Shown in pieces: positions 16,760 through 24,235 of a stretch of DNA of 41,125 bases. The DNA is from an uncultured Dialister sp. (GTDB taxonomy: Bacteria > Bacillota > Negativicutes > Veillonellales > Dialisteraceae), in NCBI RefSeq assembly GCF_900541605.1, contig NZ_UQKJ01000002.1:1-41125 (forward strand). The letters are read 5' to 3'. How positions within the stretch are numbered: position 1 is the stretch's first letter; each line of letters opens with the position of its first letter. A program made the position numbers and the translations under genes. The notes under the pieces are model-generated. The model was given only the letters and a program-made list of their open reading frames with translations. It searched no databases and had not been told where the DNA came from.

Positions 16760-18571
16760 ATGAAAAAAATGGAAGTGCTGAAAGGCAAGTGGCCCCTGCT
16801 CCTGGCGGCAGTGGCCCTGCCGTCGGTGGCTCTGGCTGCGGAGCCGGAAGGCCGGTATTCGTCGGTGGACACGATCTGGGTCCTTTTGGGGGCCATCCTG
16901 GTGTACTTTATGCAGCCGGGATTCGCCATGGTGGAAACGGGGCTCACCCGTGCGAAGAATGCGGGCAACATTGTCATGAAGAACTTCATGGACTTTGCCC
17001 TTGGCACCGTGGTGTTCTGGTTCCTGGGCTTTGGCCTCATGTTTGGCACCGATATCGGCGGCATCATTGGTACGCCGGATCTTTTCGTCACCCATTTCCA
17101 GGTACCCGATGATGCGGGGTACACCACACTGGCCTACCTTTTCTTCCAGACCGTGTTCTGTGCTACCTCCGCCACCATCGTATCCGGTGCCATGGCAGAA
17201 CGGACGAAGTTCTCCGCTTACTGCATTTACTCCATCATCATTTCCCTCCTGGTTTATCCCATTTCCGGCCACTGGATCTGGGGCGGCGGCTGGCTTTCCC
17301 AGCTGGGCTTTCACGATTTCGCCGGTTCCACCTGTGTCCACCTCGTCGGCGGCGTCTGCGCCTTCGTCGGTGCCTGGCTCCTGGGACCCAGAATCGGCAA
17401 GTACAATAAGGACGGCACCGTAAACGCTATCCCCGGCCACAGCATCACCCTGGCCTGCCTGGGCATGTTCATTCTCTGGATGGGCTGGTTCGGTTTCAAC
17501 GGCGGATCCACGGTCTCCATGACCGGCGATAAGGTCATCGAATCTGCCGGCCACATTATGATTACCACGAACCTGGCGGCAGCAGTTGCTGCCTGCACCA
17601 CCATGGCGGTGACCTGGGTGAAATACGGCAAACCTGATGTGTCCATGACCCTGAACGGCGGCCTGGCAGGACTCGTAGCCATCACCGCCGGCTGCGATGC
17701 GGTGACGGTACCGGGTTCCTTCTGGATCGGCCTCATTGCAGGCGTATTCATTGTGTATGCTGTCGAATTTGTAGACCAGAAACTGAAAATTGATGATCCC
17801 GTCGGCGCCATTGCGGCCCACGGCGGATGCGGTGCCCTGGGCACCATCCTCACCGGCTTCTTCTCTGAAGAAAGCGGCCTCCTCTATACTGGAAATCCCC
17901 ATTTCCTCTTCATCCAGATCCTGGGTGTCGTAGTTGTTGCTATTTACGTATTTATTGCCATTAATATCGTATTCCGCATCATCCGTGCCACCATCGGCCT
18001 CCGGGTGAGCCGGGAAGAAGAAATCAACGGTCTGGACTTCGAAGAACACGGCCTGGCTTCCGCCTATGCAGACTTCATGATGGTTCCGGAAACGACGGAA
18101 GAAAAAATCGAAGCCGGCAAGGCCCCTGCCAATGCGGTGGAAGTTCCGATGGATAAGGAAGTACCGGAAACTGTGGCACCGAAGGAAGTGCCTGCCGACG
18201 GACACCGGCTCTGGTGCGTCACCATTATTACCTCCGACAAGCGCTTTGAAATCCTGAAGGCTGCCATGGAAGCCATCGGTATCACCGGCATGACCGTTAC
18301 CAAGGCCCTGGGATTCGGCCTCGAAAAAGGACAGACCCAGATGTACCGCGGCGCCGCGGTTTCTGCGAAACTGCTGCCGAAGGTGCGGGTGGACATTGTG
18401 GTATCCAAGATTTCCCCGAGAACCGTCATTGAAGTGGCAAAGAAAGCCCTCTACACCGGCAAGTACGGCGATGGTAAAGTCTTTGTCACCACCGTGGACA
18501 ACGCTGTCAAGATCCGCACCGGAGAAGAAGGGTATGATGCTCTCCAGGATTATCCTATCGAAGATAAATAA
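16760..18571 (+). CDS. Ammonium channel Amt with fused C-terminal PII signalling domain
   Basis: A 603-residue fusion. Residues 1-27 look like a signal peptide (ending ALA-A), followed by eleven membrane helices of the Amt/Rh family with GFAMVETGLTRAKNAGN, DFAGSTCVHLVGG (first pore histidine) and AHGGCGALG (second pore histidine). After a charged linker (about 430-480), residues 482-590 form a GlnB/GlnK-like PII domain with the T-loop region KGQTQMYRGAA, LPKVRVDIVV and GKYGDGKVFV...IRTGEE. In GlnB the T-loop continues Ala-Glu-Tyr51; here it is Ala-Ala-Val, so the uridylylation tyrosine is missing. Control is then probably by ATP/ADP and 2-oxoglutarate binding only, gating the channel in cis. 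Own promoter, own terminator. Confidence 0.95.
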   Translation: MKKMEVLKGKWPLLLAAVALPSVALAAEPEGRYSSVDTIWVLLGAILVYFMQPGFAMVETGLTRAKNAGNIVMKNFMDFALGTVVFWFLGFGLMFGTDIGGIIGTPDLFVTHFQVPDDAGYTTLAYLFFQTVFCATSATIVSGAMAERTKFSAYCIYSIIISLLVYPISGHWIWGGGWLSQLGFHDFAGSTCVHLVGGVCAFVGAWLLGPRIGKYNKDGTVNAIPGHSITLACLGMFILWMGWFGFNGGSTVSMTGDKVIESAGHIMITTNLAAAVAACTTMAVTWVKYGKPDVSMTLNGGLAGLVAITAGCDAVTVPGSFWIGLIAGVFIVYAVEFVDQKLKIDDPVGAIAAHGGCGALGTILTGFFSEESGLLYTGNPHFLFIQILGVVVVAIYVFIAINIVFRIIRATIGLRVSREEEINGLDFEEHGLASAYADFMMVPETTEEKIEAGKAPANAVEVPMDKEVPETVAPKEVPADGHRLWCVTIITSDKRFEILKAAMEAIGITGMTVTKALGFGLEKGQTQMYRGAAVSAKLLPKVRVDIVVSKISPRTVIEVAKKALYTGKYGDGKVFVTTVDNAVKIRTGEEGYDALQDYPIEDK

Positions 18572-18587
18572 AGGCCTCCATTTTATG

Positions 18588-18627
18588 GGCCGGGAAAGTG
18601 AGAAATCATTTTCCCGGTCTTTTTTTA
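18588..18627 (+). terminator. Terminator of amt-PII
   Basis: An 8-bp stem CCGGGAAA/TTTCCCGG, extendable by two pairs, is followed by eight Ts, 17 bp after the stop codon. Confidence 0.88.
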
Positions 18628-18683
18628 TTTTATAAGTGTATACTTCAATAGCACCTGCAGCGCAAATGGACTTTTTCACATGG

Positions 18684-18875
18684 TTATTCACAGCTTGTGG
18701 ATAAATGGATACTGAGAATCGGGAATTCAGAAACCATGGAAAAAATGACAGGTGTCCTCTCGAGATATACACAAAAATCTGTGAATAACTGTGAATAATT
18801 GAAAAGTGGGCTGGGGAAAACTTTGGAATTGAGTGCCGAATATCCCATGGTACAGGGATATCTCACTTATCCACA
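18684..18875. other. DnaA-box cluster in a gene-free AT-rich region (candidate origin or DnaA-binding locus)
   Basis: Five 9-mers fit TTATnCACA: TTATTCACA at 18684, TGTGGATAA at 18696, TGTGAATAA at 18780 and 18790, and TTATCCACA at 18867. Two are the perfect consensus, and the first two form an inverted pair 3 bp apart. A TTCCTGTGAA/TTCACAGGAA hairpin follows at 18883-18909, then a purine-rich, AT-rich stretch to about 19070. No gene was found from 18572 to the metA leader. dnaA is not in the window, and genes on both sides run in the same direction, which weakens a replication-origin reading. Confidence 0.5.
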
Positions 18876-19173
18876 GACGGAGTTCCTGTGAATTCTGCTT
18901 TCACAGGAAGCAGGGCCTTTTGAAAAAACGGGGAAAAGAGTCTGTCAAAGAACGGTAAAAGGAAGTAATGATGGTGAAAATCTGAGAAAAATAGAGAAAA
19001 CAGATAAAAATTGAAATGAAGGGATGTCCATTTCCAGTAGAAAGATAAAGGTAAATATAAGAATAGTCAGCTCATTTCATGGGAATGGAGGACAGGATAA
19101 TGTATATACGCCAGCGTATTTCACAATTTCACAGGATGGAATGCACAGATAGAAAAAATAAAATGTTTCCCTA

Positions 19174-19202
19174 TTGACTTTTAGGGGATTTCAGTTTAAA
19201 AT
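19174..19202 (+). promoter_or_regulatory. Promoter of the metA T-box transcript
   Basis: TTGACT and TAAAAT are 17 bp apart, just ahead of the T-box leader. Confidence 0.65.
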
Positions 19203-19214
19203 AGCTTTAATTTC

Positions 19215-19475
19215 AAAGAAGCTGGGAAGAGAAGAGTACGCAGGAAAGAATGACAAAGAGAGCTCCGGTCGGTGAAAAGGAGTACAGGAAAGCCTGCGGA
19301 AGATGGCCTCTGAGCTTGCACTGCCGAATGGTGAAGCAGTCCGGGTTTCTCCCGTTACAGAGACAGGGTATCAAGGCGCAGGCCGGCGTACCTTATAAGG
19401 TTTTCATGGCGACATGGAAACGAAATTGGGTGGTAACACGAGTATCTCGTCCCTTGGTGGGACGGGATTTTTTTA
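19215..19475 (+). promoter_or_regulatory. T-box riboswitch (Met-specific) upstream of metA
   Basis: The T-box GGGTGGTAACACG is at 19428-19440, followed by a terminator (19444-19475) with stem ATCTCGTCCC/GGGACGGGAT and a T run. Stem I begins near GAAGAGAAGAGTAC, carries the AGAGAGC and GGTGAAAAGG distal elements, and returns with GGAAGATGGCCTCTGAGC; the ATG at 19303-19305 sits in the specifier loop. The same loop sequence is found in the second T-box before metQ, and both genes belong to methionine metabolism. Uncharged tRNA-Met would stabilise the antiterminator and switch the operon on. Confidence 0.9.
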
Positions 19476-19497
19476 TTACAAATCGGGAGGTTTTACT

Positions 19498-20442
19498 TTG
19501 CCTATTAAAATTGCTGACGGTATTGAAGCCATTTCTGAACTGAAAAAAGAGGGAATTGTCACTATTGGTGAAAAAAGGGCACGGACCCAGGATATCCGTC
19601 CCCTGAAAATCCTCATCCTGAATCTTATGCCTATCAAAAAGCCTACGGAGGTGCAGCTGCTCCGGCTTCTGGGAGATACGCCGCTGCAGCTGGATGTGGA
19701 TTTCGCCCGCATTGCATCCCGGGAGACTACCCACACCGATAAATCGTACCTTGATGAAAATTACCTGACCTTTGATGATATCAAAGACAAACGGTACGAT
19801 GGTTTTATCATTACCGGGGCGCCGGTGGAAAAAATGCCCTACGAACAGGTGGATTACTGGCCGGAAATGCTGAAATATTTCGACTGGGCCGATACCCACG
19901 TATTTTCTACCCTTCACTTCTGCTGGGCTGCCCAGGCCGGACTTTATCGGGATTATGGGGTGCAGAAACGAATCCTACCCCAGAAGCTCTTCGGCATTTA
20001 CCAGTACAACCTGACTCTTGCCTACCATCCCCTGCTCCGGGGATTTGATGACCGCTATTTCATTCCCCAGTCCCGCCATACATCCATTGATGACAGGAAG
20101 GTGGATGAAACGCCGGAGCTTACGGTCCTGTCGAGGTCTGAGGAAAACGGGATCAACATCGTGACGGATAAGGAATCCCGCCGCATCTTCGTGCTGGGCC
20201 ACTTCGAATATGATCTCCGCACCCTGGAATGGGAATACAAAAGGGACCGGGAGAAGGGGCTTCCTATCCGCCTTCCGGAAAACTACTATCCCTACGATGA
20301 TCCCCAGGAAAAACCGCGGTTTGTATGGTGCAGCTATGCCCACCTTTTCTACCATAACTGGCTGAACTTCGTATACCAGGAAACCCCTTACAGTCTGGAT
20401 GATCTCATGCCCTTCAACGTGCACAATCCACTGCATGTGTGA
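19498..20442 (+). CDS. metA: Homoserine O-acetyltransferase (MetA-type)
   Basis: Activates homoserine in methionine biosynthesis. 314 residues; translation starts at a TTG codon (MPIKIADG), supported by GGGAGG seven bases upstream and by the family N-terminus MPI. Catalytic Cys142 (HFCWAAQ), His235 and Glu237 (GHFEYD) fall at exactly the E. coli MetA numbers. The acyl-donor position 111 is glutamate (GAPVE) where E. coli has glycine; in this family Glu111 goes with acetyl-CoA use instead of succinyl-CoA, so O-acetylhomoserine is the expected product. First gene of a Met T-box operon. Confidence 0.93.
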   Translation: MPIKIADGIEAISELKKEGIVTIGEKRARTQDIRPLKILILNLMPIKKPTEVQLLRLLGDTPLQLDVDFARIASRETTHTDKSYLDENYLTFDDIKDKRYDGFIITGAPVEKMPYEQVDYWPEMLKYFDWADTHVFSTLHFCWAAQAGLYRDYGVQKRILPQKLFGIYQYNLTLAYHPLLRGFDDRYFIPQSRHTSIDDRKVDETPELTVLSRSEENGINIVTDKESRRIFVLGHFEYDLRTLEWEYKRDREKGLPIRLPENYYPYDDPQEKPRFVWCSYAHLFYHNWLNFVYQETPYSLDDLMPFNVHNPLHV

Positions 20443-20479
20443 AAAGGGCAGCTGTCATTATGCTTTAAGGAGGATTTCT

Positions 20480-21256
20480 ATGAAGAAACTGTTACTCTTT
20501 GTTGTACTGCTTTTCGGCCTTACCCTGGGCCTTTCCGGATGCGGGAGTTCCTCTTCCGGCGGAAAGACTCTCCGGGTGGGCATGGATGCTGCCTATCCTC
20601 CCTTTGGGTTCCAGAACATGGAAACAAAGTCCTATGAAGGTTTTGATGTGGACATTATCAAAGCCATTGCAAAGGAAGAAGGCCTGGAGGCGGATATCCA
20701 CAATGTAAATTTTGATGGTCTCATTCCGGCGCTCCAGTCCGGAGATCTGGACACCGCTATCAACGATATCACTGTCACAGAGGACCGGAAGAAGTCCGTG
20801 GATTTCACGAAACCCTACTATATTGCCGGACTCGGCGTGGTGGTGAAAGGCGATGATTCTACGATCCGGTCGAAGGAAGACCTGAAAGGGAAGACCCTTG
20901 GCGTTACCATCGGTTCCACCGGGGAAGAGGCAGCCCGCAAAATCGACGGAGCCAATGTAAAAGTTTACAATACCCTGAGCGACGCATTCCTGGACCTGAA
21001 ACAGGGGGCCGTAGATGCCGTGGTGAATGATATTCCCACCAATGAATACTACGTAGCCAAAACGGCAGACCACTCCGTGAAGACGGCGCCGGTGGCCCTG
21101 TCTACGGAGGACCTGGCCATTGCGGTCAGGAAGGGCAACAAAGATCTCCTTGCCAGACTGGATGACGGCCTTGCTAAAATAAAGAAAAACGGTGAATTTG
21201 CGAAAATCTACAAAAAGTGGTTCGGCAAAGAACCGCCGGAAGAAATCATGAAGTAG
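20480..21256 (+). CDS. Family 3 amino acid ABC transporter substrate-binding lipoprotein
   Basis: A 258-residue secreted lipoprotein: signal peptide ending in the lipobox LSGC (Cys21), then a type II periplasmic-binding fold of the polar amino acid family (TLRVGMDAAYPPFGFQ, GFDVDIIKAIAKEEGL, SGDLDTAINDITVTEDRKKSVDFTKPYY starts the ligand-binding hinge). No permease or ATPase gene is next to it, which is unusual for this family. Lying between metA and mmuM under a Met T-box, it probably captures a methionine-related compound (methionine or S-methylmethionine are candidates); this is inference. The start at 20480 has AAGGAGG six bases upstream. Confidence 0.9.
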   Translation: MKKLLLFVVLLFGLTLGLSGCGSSSSGGKTLRVGMDAAYPPFGFQNMETKSYEGFDVDIIKAIAKEEGLEADIHNVNFDGLIPALQSGDLDTAINDITVTEDRKKSVDFTKPYYIAGLGVVVKGDDSTIRSKEDLKGKTLGVTIGSTGEEAARKIDGANVKVYNTLSDAFLDLKQGAVDAVVNDIPTNEYYVAKTADHSVKTAPVALSTEDLAIAVRKGNKDLLARLDDGLAKIKKNGEFAKIYKKWFGKEPPEEIMK

Positions 21257-21268
21257 CGGGAGGCATAT

Positions 21269-22201
21269 ATGATTACGGAAATCCTCAAAACCTATCCATT
21301 CATCGTCCTTGATGGCGCGTTCTCTACAGAACTGGAACGTCAGGGCTTTTCCATCAACGATGACCTTTGGAGCGCCATTGCCCTTTACAAGAATCCGGAC
21401 ATGGTGAAGGCGGTGCATCTTTCTTATTACCGGGCCGGCAGCGACATCGTTACCAGCGCCAGCTACCAGGCCACTTTACAGGGCTTTGAAAAGAAGGGGT
21501 TTACCAGGGACGAGGGGAAGAAACTTCTCCGGAAATCGGTGGAACTGGTGCAGGAAGCTCGGGATGAGTATCTTTCGTCCGCGCCGGAAGAAAAGCGGCC
21601 GGCCCCCCTCGTGGCTGCGTCCATCGGTCCTTATGGGGCATATCTGGCAGATGGCAGCGAGTACAAAGGGCACTATGGAAAGACTCGAGAGGAGCTGGCA
21701 GATTTCCACAGGGAGCGGATGCAGGTACTGGCGGAAGCGGGGCCGGATCTCTTTGCCTGTGAAACCATTCCTTCCCTGGTGGAGGCCCTGGCGGAGGCGG
21801 ATGTGCTGTCCGAAATTCCCGGTGCCTCCGGTTGGATTTCCTTCTCCTGCAAAGATGAATTCCATACCTGTGGTGACGACCTTATCGGAGATTGTGCGGA
21901 AGCCCTCGATGAATTTCCCCAGGTGAAGGCCATAGGGGTGAATTGTACGGCGCCGGAATATGTGGAGTCCCTGATTCGGGAAATCAGGAAGCATACGGAT
22001 AAACCGGTGGTGGTGTACCCAAATTCCGGGGAACATTACGATGCAGGAAGTAAGACATGGAACGGCGCTTCTGCGGAGTATGCGGACTATGTGCGTACCT
22101 GGTACGCTGCCGGAGCCCGGCTCATCGGCGGCTGCTGCCGTACTACGCCTGCGGATATCCGTAAAGTGGCGGAATACAGGAAAGAGCTTCTGGAGCTTTG
22201 A
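21269..22201 (+). CDS. mmuM: Homocysteine S-methyltransferase
   Basis: Methylates homocysteine to methionine using S-methylmethionine or S-adenosylmethionine. 310 residues, a single homocysteine-binding TIM barrel. Zinc ligands are visible as the cysteine in GVNCTAPEY and the pair in GGCCRTTP near the C-terminus; LDGAFSTELERQG and SASYQATLQGF are typical N-terminal motifs. No cobalamin-binding or methyltetrahydrofolate domain is present, so it is the MmuM type. Ribosome site GGGAGG, 12 bp after the lipoprotein gene. Last gene of the metA operon. Confidence 0.92.
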   Translation: MITEILKTYPFIVLDGAFSTELERQGFSINDDLWSAIALYKNPDMVKAVHLSYYRAGSDIVTSASYQATLQGFEKKGFTRDEGKKLLRKSVELVQEARDEYLSSAPEEKRPAPLVAASIGPYGAYLADGSEYKGHYGKTREELADFHRERMQVLAEAGPDLFACETIPSLVEALAEADVLSEIPGASGWISFSCKDEFHTCGDDLIGDCAEALDEFPQVKAIGVNCTAPEYVESLIREIRKHTDKPVVVYPNSGEHYDAGSKTWNGASAEYADYVRTWYAAGARLIGGCCRTTPADIRKVAEYRKELLEL

Positions 22202-22209
22202 AGGTTTCG

Positions 22210-22238
22210 TTGTAAAAACCGGCTGTATTGGGTATAAT
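22210..22238 (+). promoter_or_regulatory. Promoter of the 100-residue protein gene
   Basis: TTGTAA and a perfect TATAAT are 17 bp apart, directly after mmuM. Confidence 0.75.
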
Positions 22239-22279
22239 CATGGCAGTGTAACTGGATTTTTTGAAGGAGCTGGAAAACC

Positions 22280-22582
22280 ATGCAGGGCGGCGATGCAGAT
22301 GAATTTATTGATTATATGAATGACGGAGAGGCTTCGGTCCGGCACCGGGGCTATGTATACCGTTTTTCGGGACTGAAATTTCACCCCGGTCGGAATACCT
22401 ACAGCATCAGCGTGGAAAAGTACCGCTTTTCCAGGGAACCCTTTGAGGAATTCATGGAACTGGTCTACTACTATGAATCGGAGGACGCTGATGAGGTACT
22501 GGACCATCTCACGGAAGACATCCTGTGGGACGGCAAGACCTTCTACGAACTGGAAAAGGCACTGACCTGGATCGACTGGTAA
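22280..22582 (+). CDS. Small acidic protein of unknown function
   Basis: Not recognised. The 100-residue product is soluble, without signal peptide or membrane segment, and rich in acidic and aromatic residues; a beta-rich N-terminal half (RHRGYVYRFSGLKFHPGRN) is followed by acidic helices (EEFMELVYYYESEDADEVLDH begins the second half). It has a ribosome site (AAGGAGC) and its own near-consensus promoter, so it is very likely expressed. It lies between two methionine transcription units but has no T-box itself. No cysteines, so no metal site of that kind. Confidence 0.72.
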   Translation: MQGGDADEFIDYMNDGEASVRHRGYVYRFSGLKFHPGRNTYSISVEKYRFSREPFEEFMELVYYYESEDADEVLDHLTEDILWDGKTFYELEKALTWIDW

Positions 22583-22598
22583 AAAAGTAAAAAATTTC

Positions 22599-22627
22599 TT
22601 GACTTGCTGTAAAGGCAATGATATAGT
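22599..22627 (+). promoter_or_regulatory. Promoter of the metQ T-box transcript
   Basis: TTGACT and TATAGT are 17 bp apart, immediately before the T-box leader. Confidence 0.75.
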
Positions 22628-22634
22628 AGATGCA

Positions 22635-22897
22635 ACTTCATAAAGGCAGTGAAGAGAAGAGTACATGAAATGAGCCGGCAAAGAGAGCTCCGCGTGGTGA
22701 AAAGGAGAGCGGCAGGTTTGATGGAAGATGGCCTCTGAGCCTGGTGCGCTGAATCATGAAGCGGCCCGGGAACTCCCGTTACAGAGTCAGGGTATCAAGG
22801 CTATGCCGGCGTACCTTACAAGGTTTTCACGGTGACGTGGAAATAAAATTGGGTGGTAACACGGTCCTCCGTCCCTTTCGGGATGGGGGACTTTTTG
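22635..22897 (+). promoter_or_regulatory. T-box riboswitch (Met-specific) upstream of metQ
   Basis: The T-box GGGTGGTAACACGG is at 22851-22864. The terminator (22864-22897) has a 12-bp stem with a TTTC loop and a T run. Stem I has the same GAAGAGAAGAGTAC and GGAAGATGGCCTCTGAGC arms as the metA leader, with the specifier ATG at 22728-22730. The two leaders are clearly paralogous. Confidence 0.9.
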
Positions 22898-22944
22898 TTT
22901 ATGGAAATATTTTTATTTTATATGTATCTGCAGGAGGTATTATT

Positions 22945-23772
22945 ATGAATCTGAAAAAAACATTAGCTCTGTCCCTGGCAGCCCTTGCCGTTGTGGGTGC
23001 CATTTCCGGTTGCGGCTCCGACAATAAGAAAGATGCCAAAGCTCCGGCGGAAAAGAAGGAAATCACCGTAGGTATCACTCCGGGATACTCCGAAAAGGTC
23101 ATGGAATACGTAGCACAGGAAGCGGAGAAACAGGGGCTGAAGGTCAATATCAAGTCCTTCTCCGATTATGTGACTCCGGACCAGGCCCTGGCCGCAGGAG
23201 ACATCGACCTGAACTCTTTCCAGCATGGCCCGTTCCTGGACGCTTTCAATGAAAAGAATGGTACAAAGCTCGTTTCCATCGGCAATACCTATCTCGCACC
23301 GCTCCGTATTTACTCCAATAAAGTGGCCGATGTGAAGGACGTACCAGACGGAGCCAAGGTGGCTATCCCCAATGATCCATCCAACGGCGGCCGGGCACTT
23401 CTTCTCCTGGACCACCAGGGCCTGCTGAAGCTGAAGGAAGGCACGGATCCCACGAAGGCTGTGGTGGGAGATATCGCAGAAAATCCGAAAAACCTGCAGA
23501 TTATCGAATTGGAAGCAGCCCAGCTGCCCCGGTCCCTGGATGACGTATCCATTGCCGTTATCAACGCAGGCTATGCGAAGTCCGCCGGCCTGGATACGAA
23601 GAAAGCCCTGGCTACCGAAGACAATACATCTCCCTATGTGAATATTATTGCAGCCCGGGAACAGGACAAGGACAACCCCACTTACCAGAAATTCGTGAAG
23701 ATCTTCCAGAGCGATTCTGTGAGAAAGTATATCAACGATAACTTCAGCGACGGTCTGGTACCGGCGTTCTAA
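22945..23772 (+). CDS. metQ: Methionine ABC transporter substrate-binding lipoprotein MetQ (NlpA family)
   Basis: A 275-residue NlpA-family lipoprotein: signal peptide with lipobox ISGC (Cys23), then EITVGITPGYSEKVMEYVAQE, DYVTPDQALAAGDIDLNSFQH and IPNDPSNGGRALLLL, all typical of MetQ proteins that deliver D/L-methionine to MetNI. metN and metI are not adjacent, so this copy is an orphan. The start at 22945 has AGGAGG; the frame is open upstream but runs through the T-box. A MITE begins on the base after the stop codon and separates the gene from its terminator. Confidence 0.93.
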   Translation: MNLKKTLALSLAALAVVGAISGCGSDNKKDAKAPAEKKEITVGITPGYSEKVMEYVAQEAEKQGLKVNIKSFSDYVTPDQALAAGDIDLNSFQHGPFLDAFNEKNGTKLVSIGNTYLAPLRIYSNKVADVKDVPDGAKVAIPNDPSNGGRALLLLDHQGLLKLKEGTDPTKAVVGDIAENPKNLQIIELEAAQLPRSLDDVSIAVINAGYAKSAGLDTKKALATEDNTSPYVNIIAAREQDKDNPTYQKFVKIFQSDSVRKYINDNFSDGLVPAF

Positions 23773-23931
23773 GGAAGCACTGATTAAATCGTTGTCAGAT
23801 TTCATTCTTGGATTTTTATGCAATGCGAGGAATAGCTCGACGCGAATAGCGAGCTATTTAAGGAGAGCTATGACGAAGCAGTGCATAAAAATCCTTATGA
23901 AATCTGACTCTGCGAATTAATCAGCGCTTCC
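23773..23931 (+). mobile_element. MITE copy 1 (159 bp)
   Basis: A non-coding 159-bp element with about 54-bp imperfect terminal inverted repeats (ends GGAAGCACTGATTAA and TTAATCAGCGCTTCC); nearly the whole element can fold on itself. The reverse complement differs from copy 2 at about six positions (roughly 96% identity). It lies between the metQ stop codon and the metQ terminator. CTAA flanks both ends and may be a target duplication. No transposase in the window. Confidence 0.88.
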
Positions 23932-23946
23932 CTAAAAGCAGAATAT

Positions 23947-23988
23947 AAAAAACTGTGAAAAGTGGAAATCCATTTTTCACAGTTTTTT
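23947..23988. terminator. Terminator of metQ, displaced by the MITE
   Basis: AAAAAACTGTGAAAA pairs with TTTTTCACAGTTTTTT around an 11-nt loop, with A and T tracts on either side, so it can work in both directions. Confidence 0.85.
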
Positions 23989-24009
23989 ATTTGGCTTTTG
24001 CATGGGAAT

Positions 24010-24118
24010 GGGTAGAGTCACCGGCGCGGAGCTTCCAGCCGCCTGGGAAACGGATCCGCCTGCGGCGTCTGCGTGGCTGGGGATGTGCGAACAGGCGAGG
24101 ATGCCAATGATTCTATCC
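24010..24118 (-). repeat. Small palindromic element B (GGATAGAG family)
   Basis: A 109-bp diverged, inverted relative of 14676-14824, with ends GGGTAGAG and TCTATCC. Shared blocks include TAGAGTCACCGG, GAGCTTCCAGC, CGCCTGCGGC and the CCAATG box. It fills most of the intergenic space before the YigZ-type gene. A 73-codon ORF across it has no ribosome site and was not called. Confidence 0.55.
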
Positions 24119-24235
24119 GAGGCATGCAAAACAGCGCTGTCCGGATACACAGGTTCCATACCTTCATCGCTTCCTTCATGGGGCTATGTTACAATACAAC
24201 AAGGAGAAAACTGGTTTGTATAAGGGGAGATTACT

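Noticed and set aside
16612..17112. ORF beginning in the amt leader (Phe/Trp-rich start) considered as a leader peptide
   Set aside because: No convincing ribosome site, no stop before the terminator-like hairpin, and it runs into the amt gene in another frame; not a leader-peptide layout.
16640..18772. 710-codon minus-strand ORF across the amt-PII gene
   Set aside because: Antisense shadow of an unambiguous Amt-PII coding sequence; no ribosome site or recognisable domain.
24002..24223. 73-codon ORF upstream of the YigZ-type gene
   Set aside because: Covers repeat element B and lacks a ribosome site and any recognisable signature.
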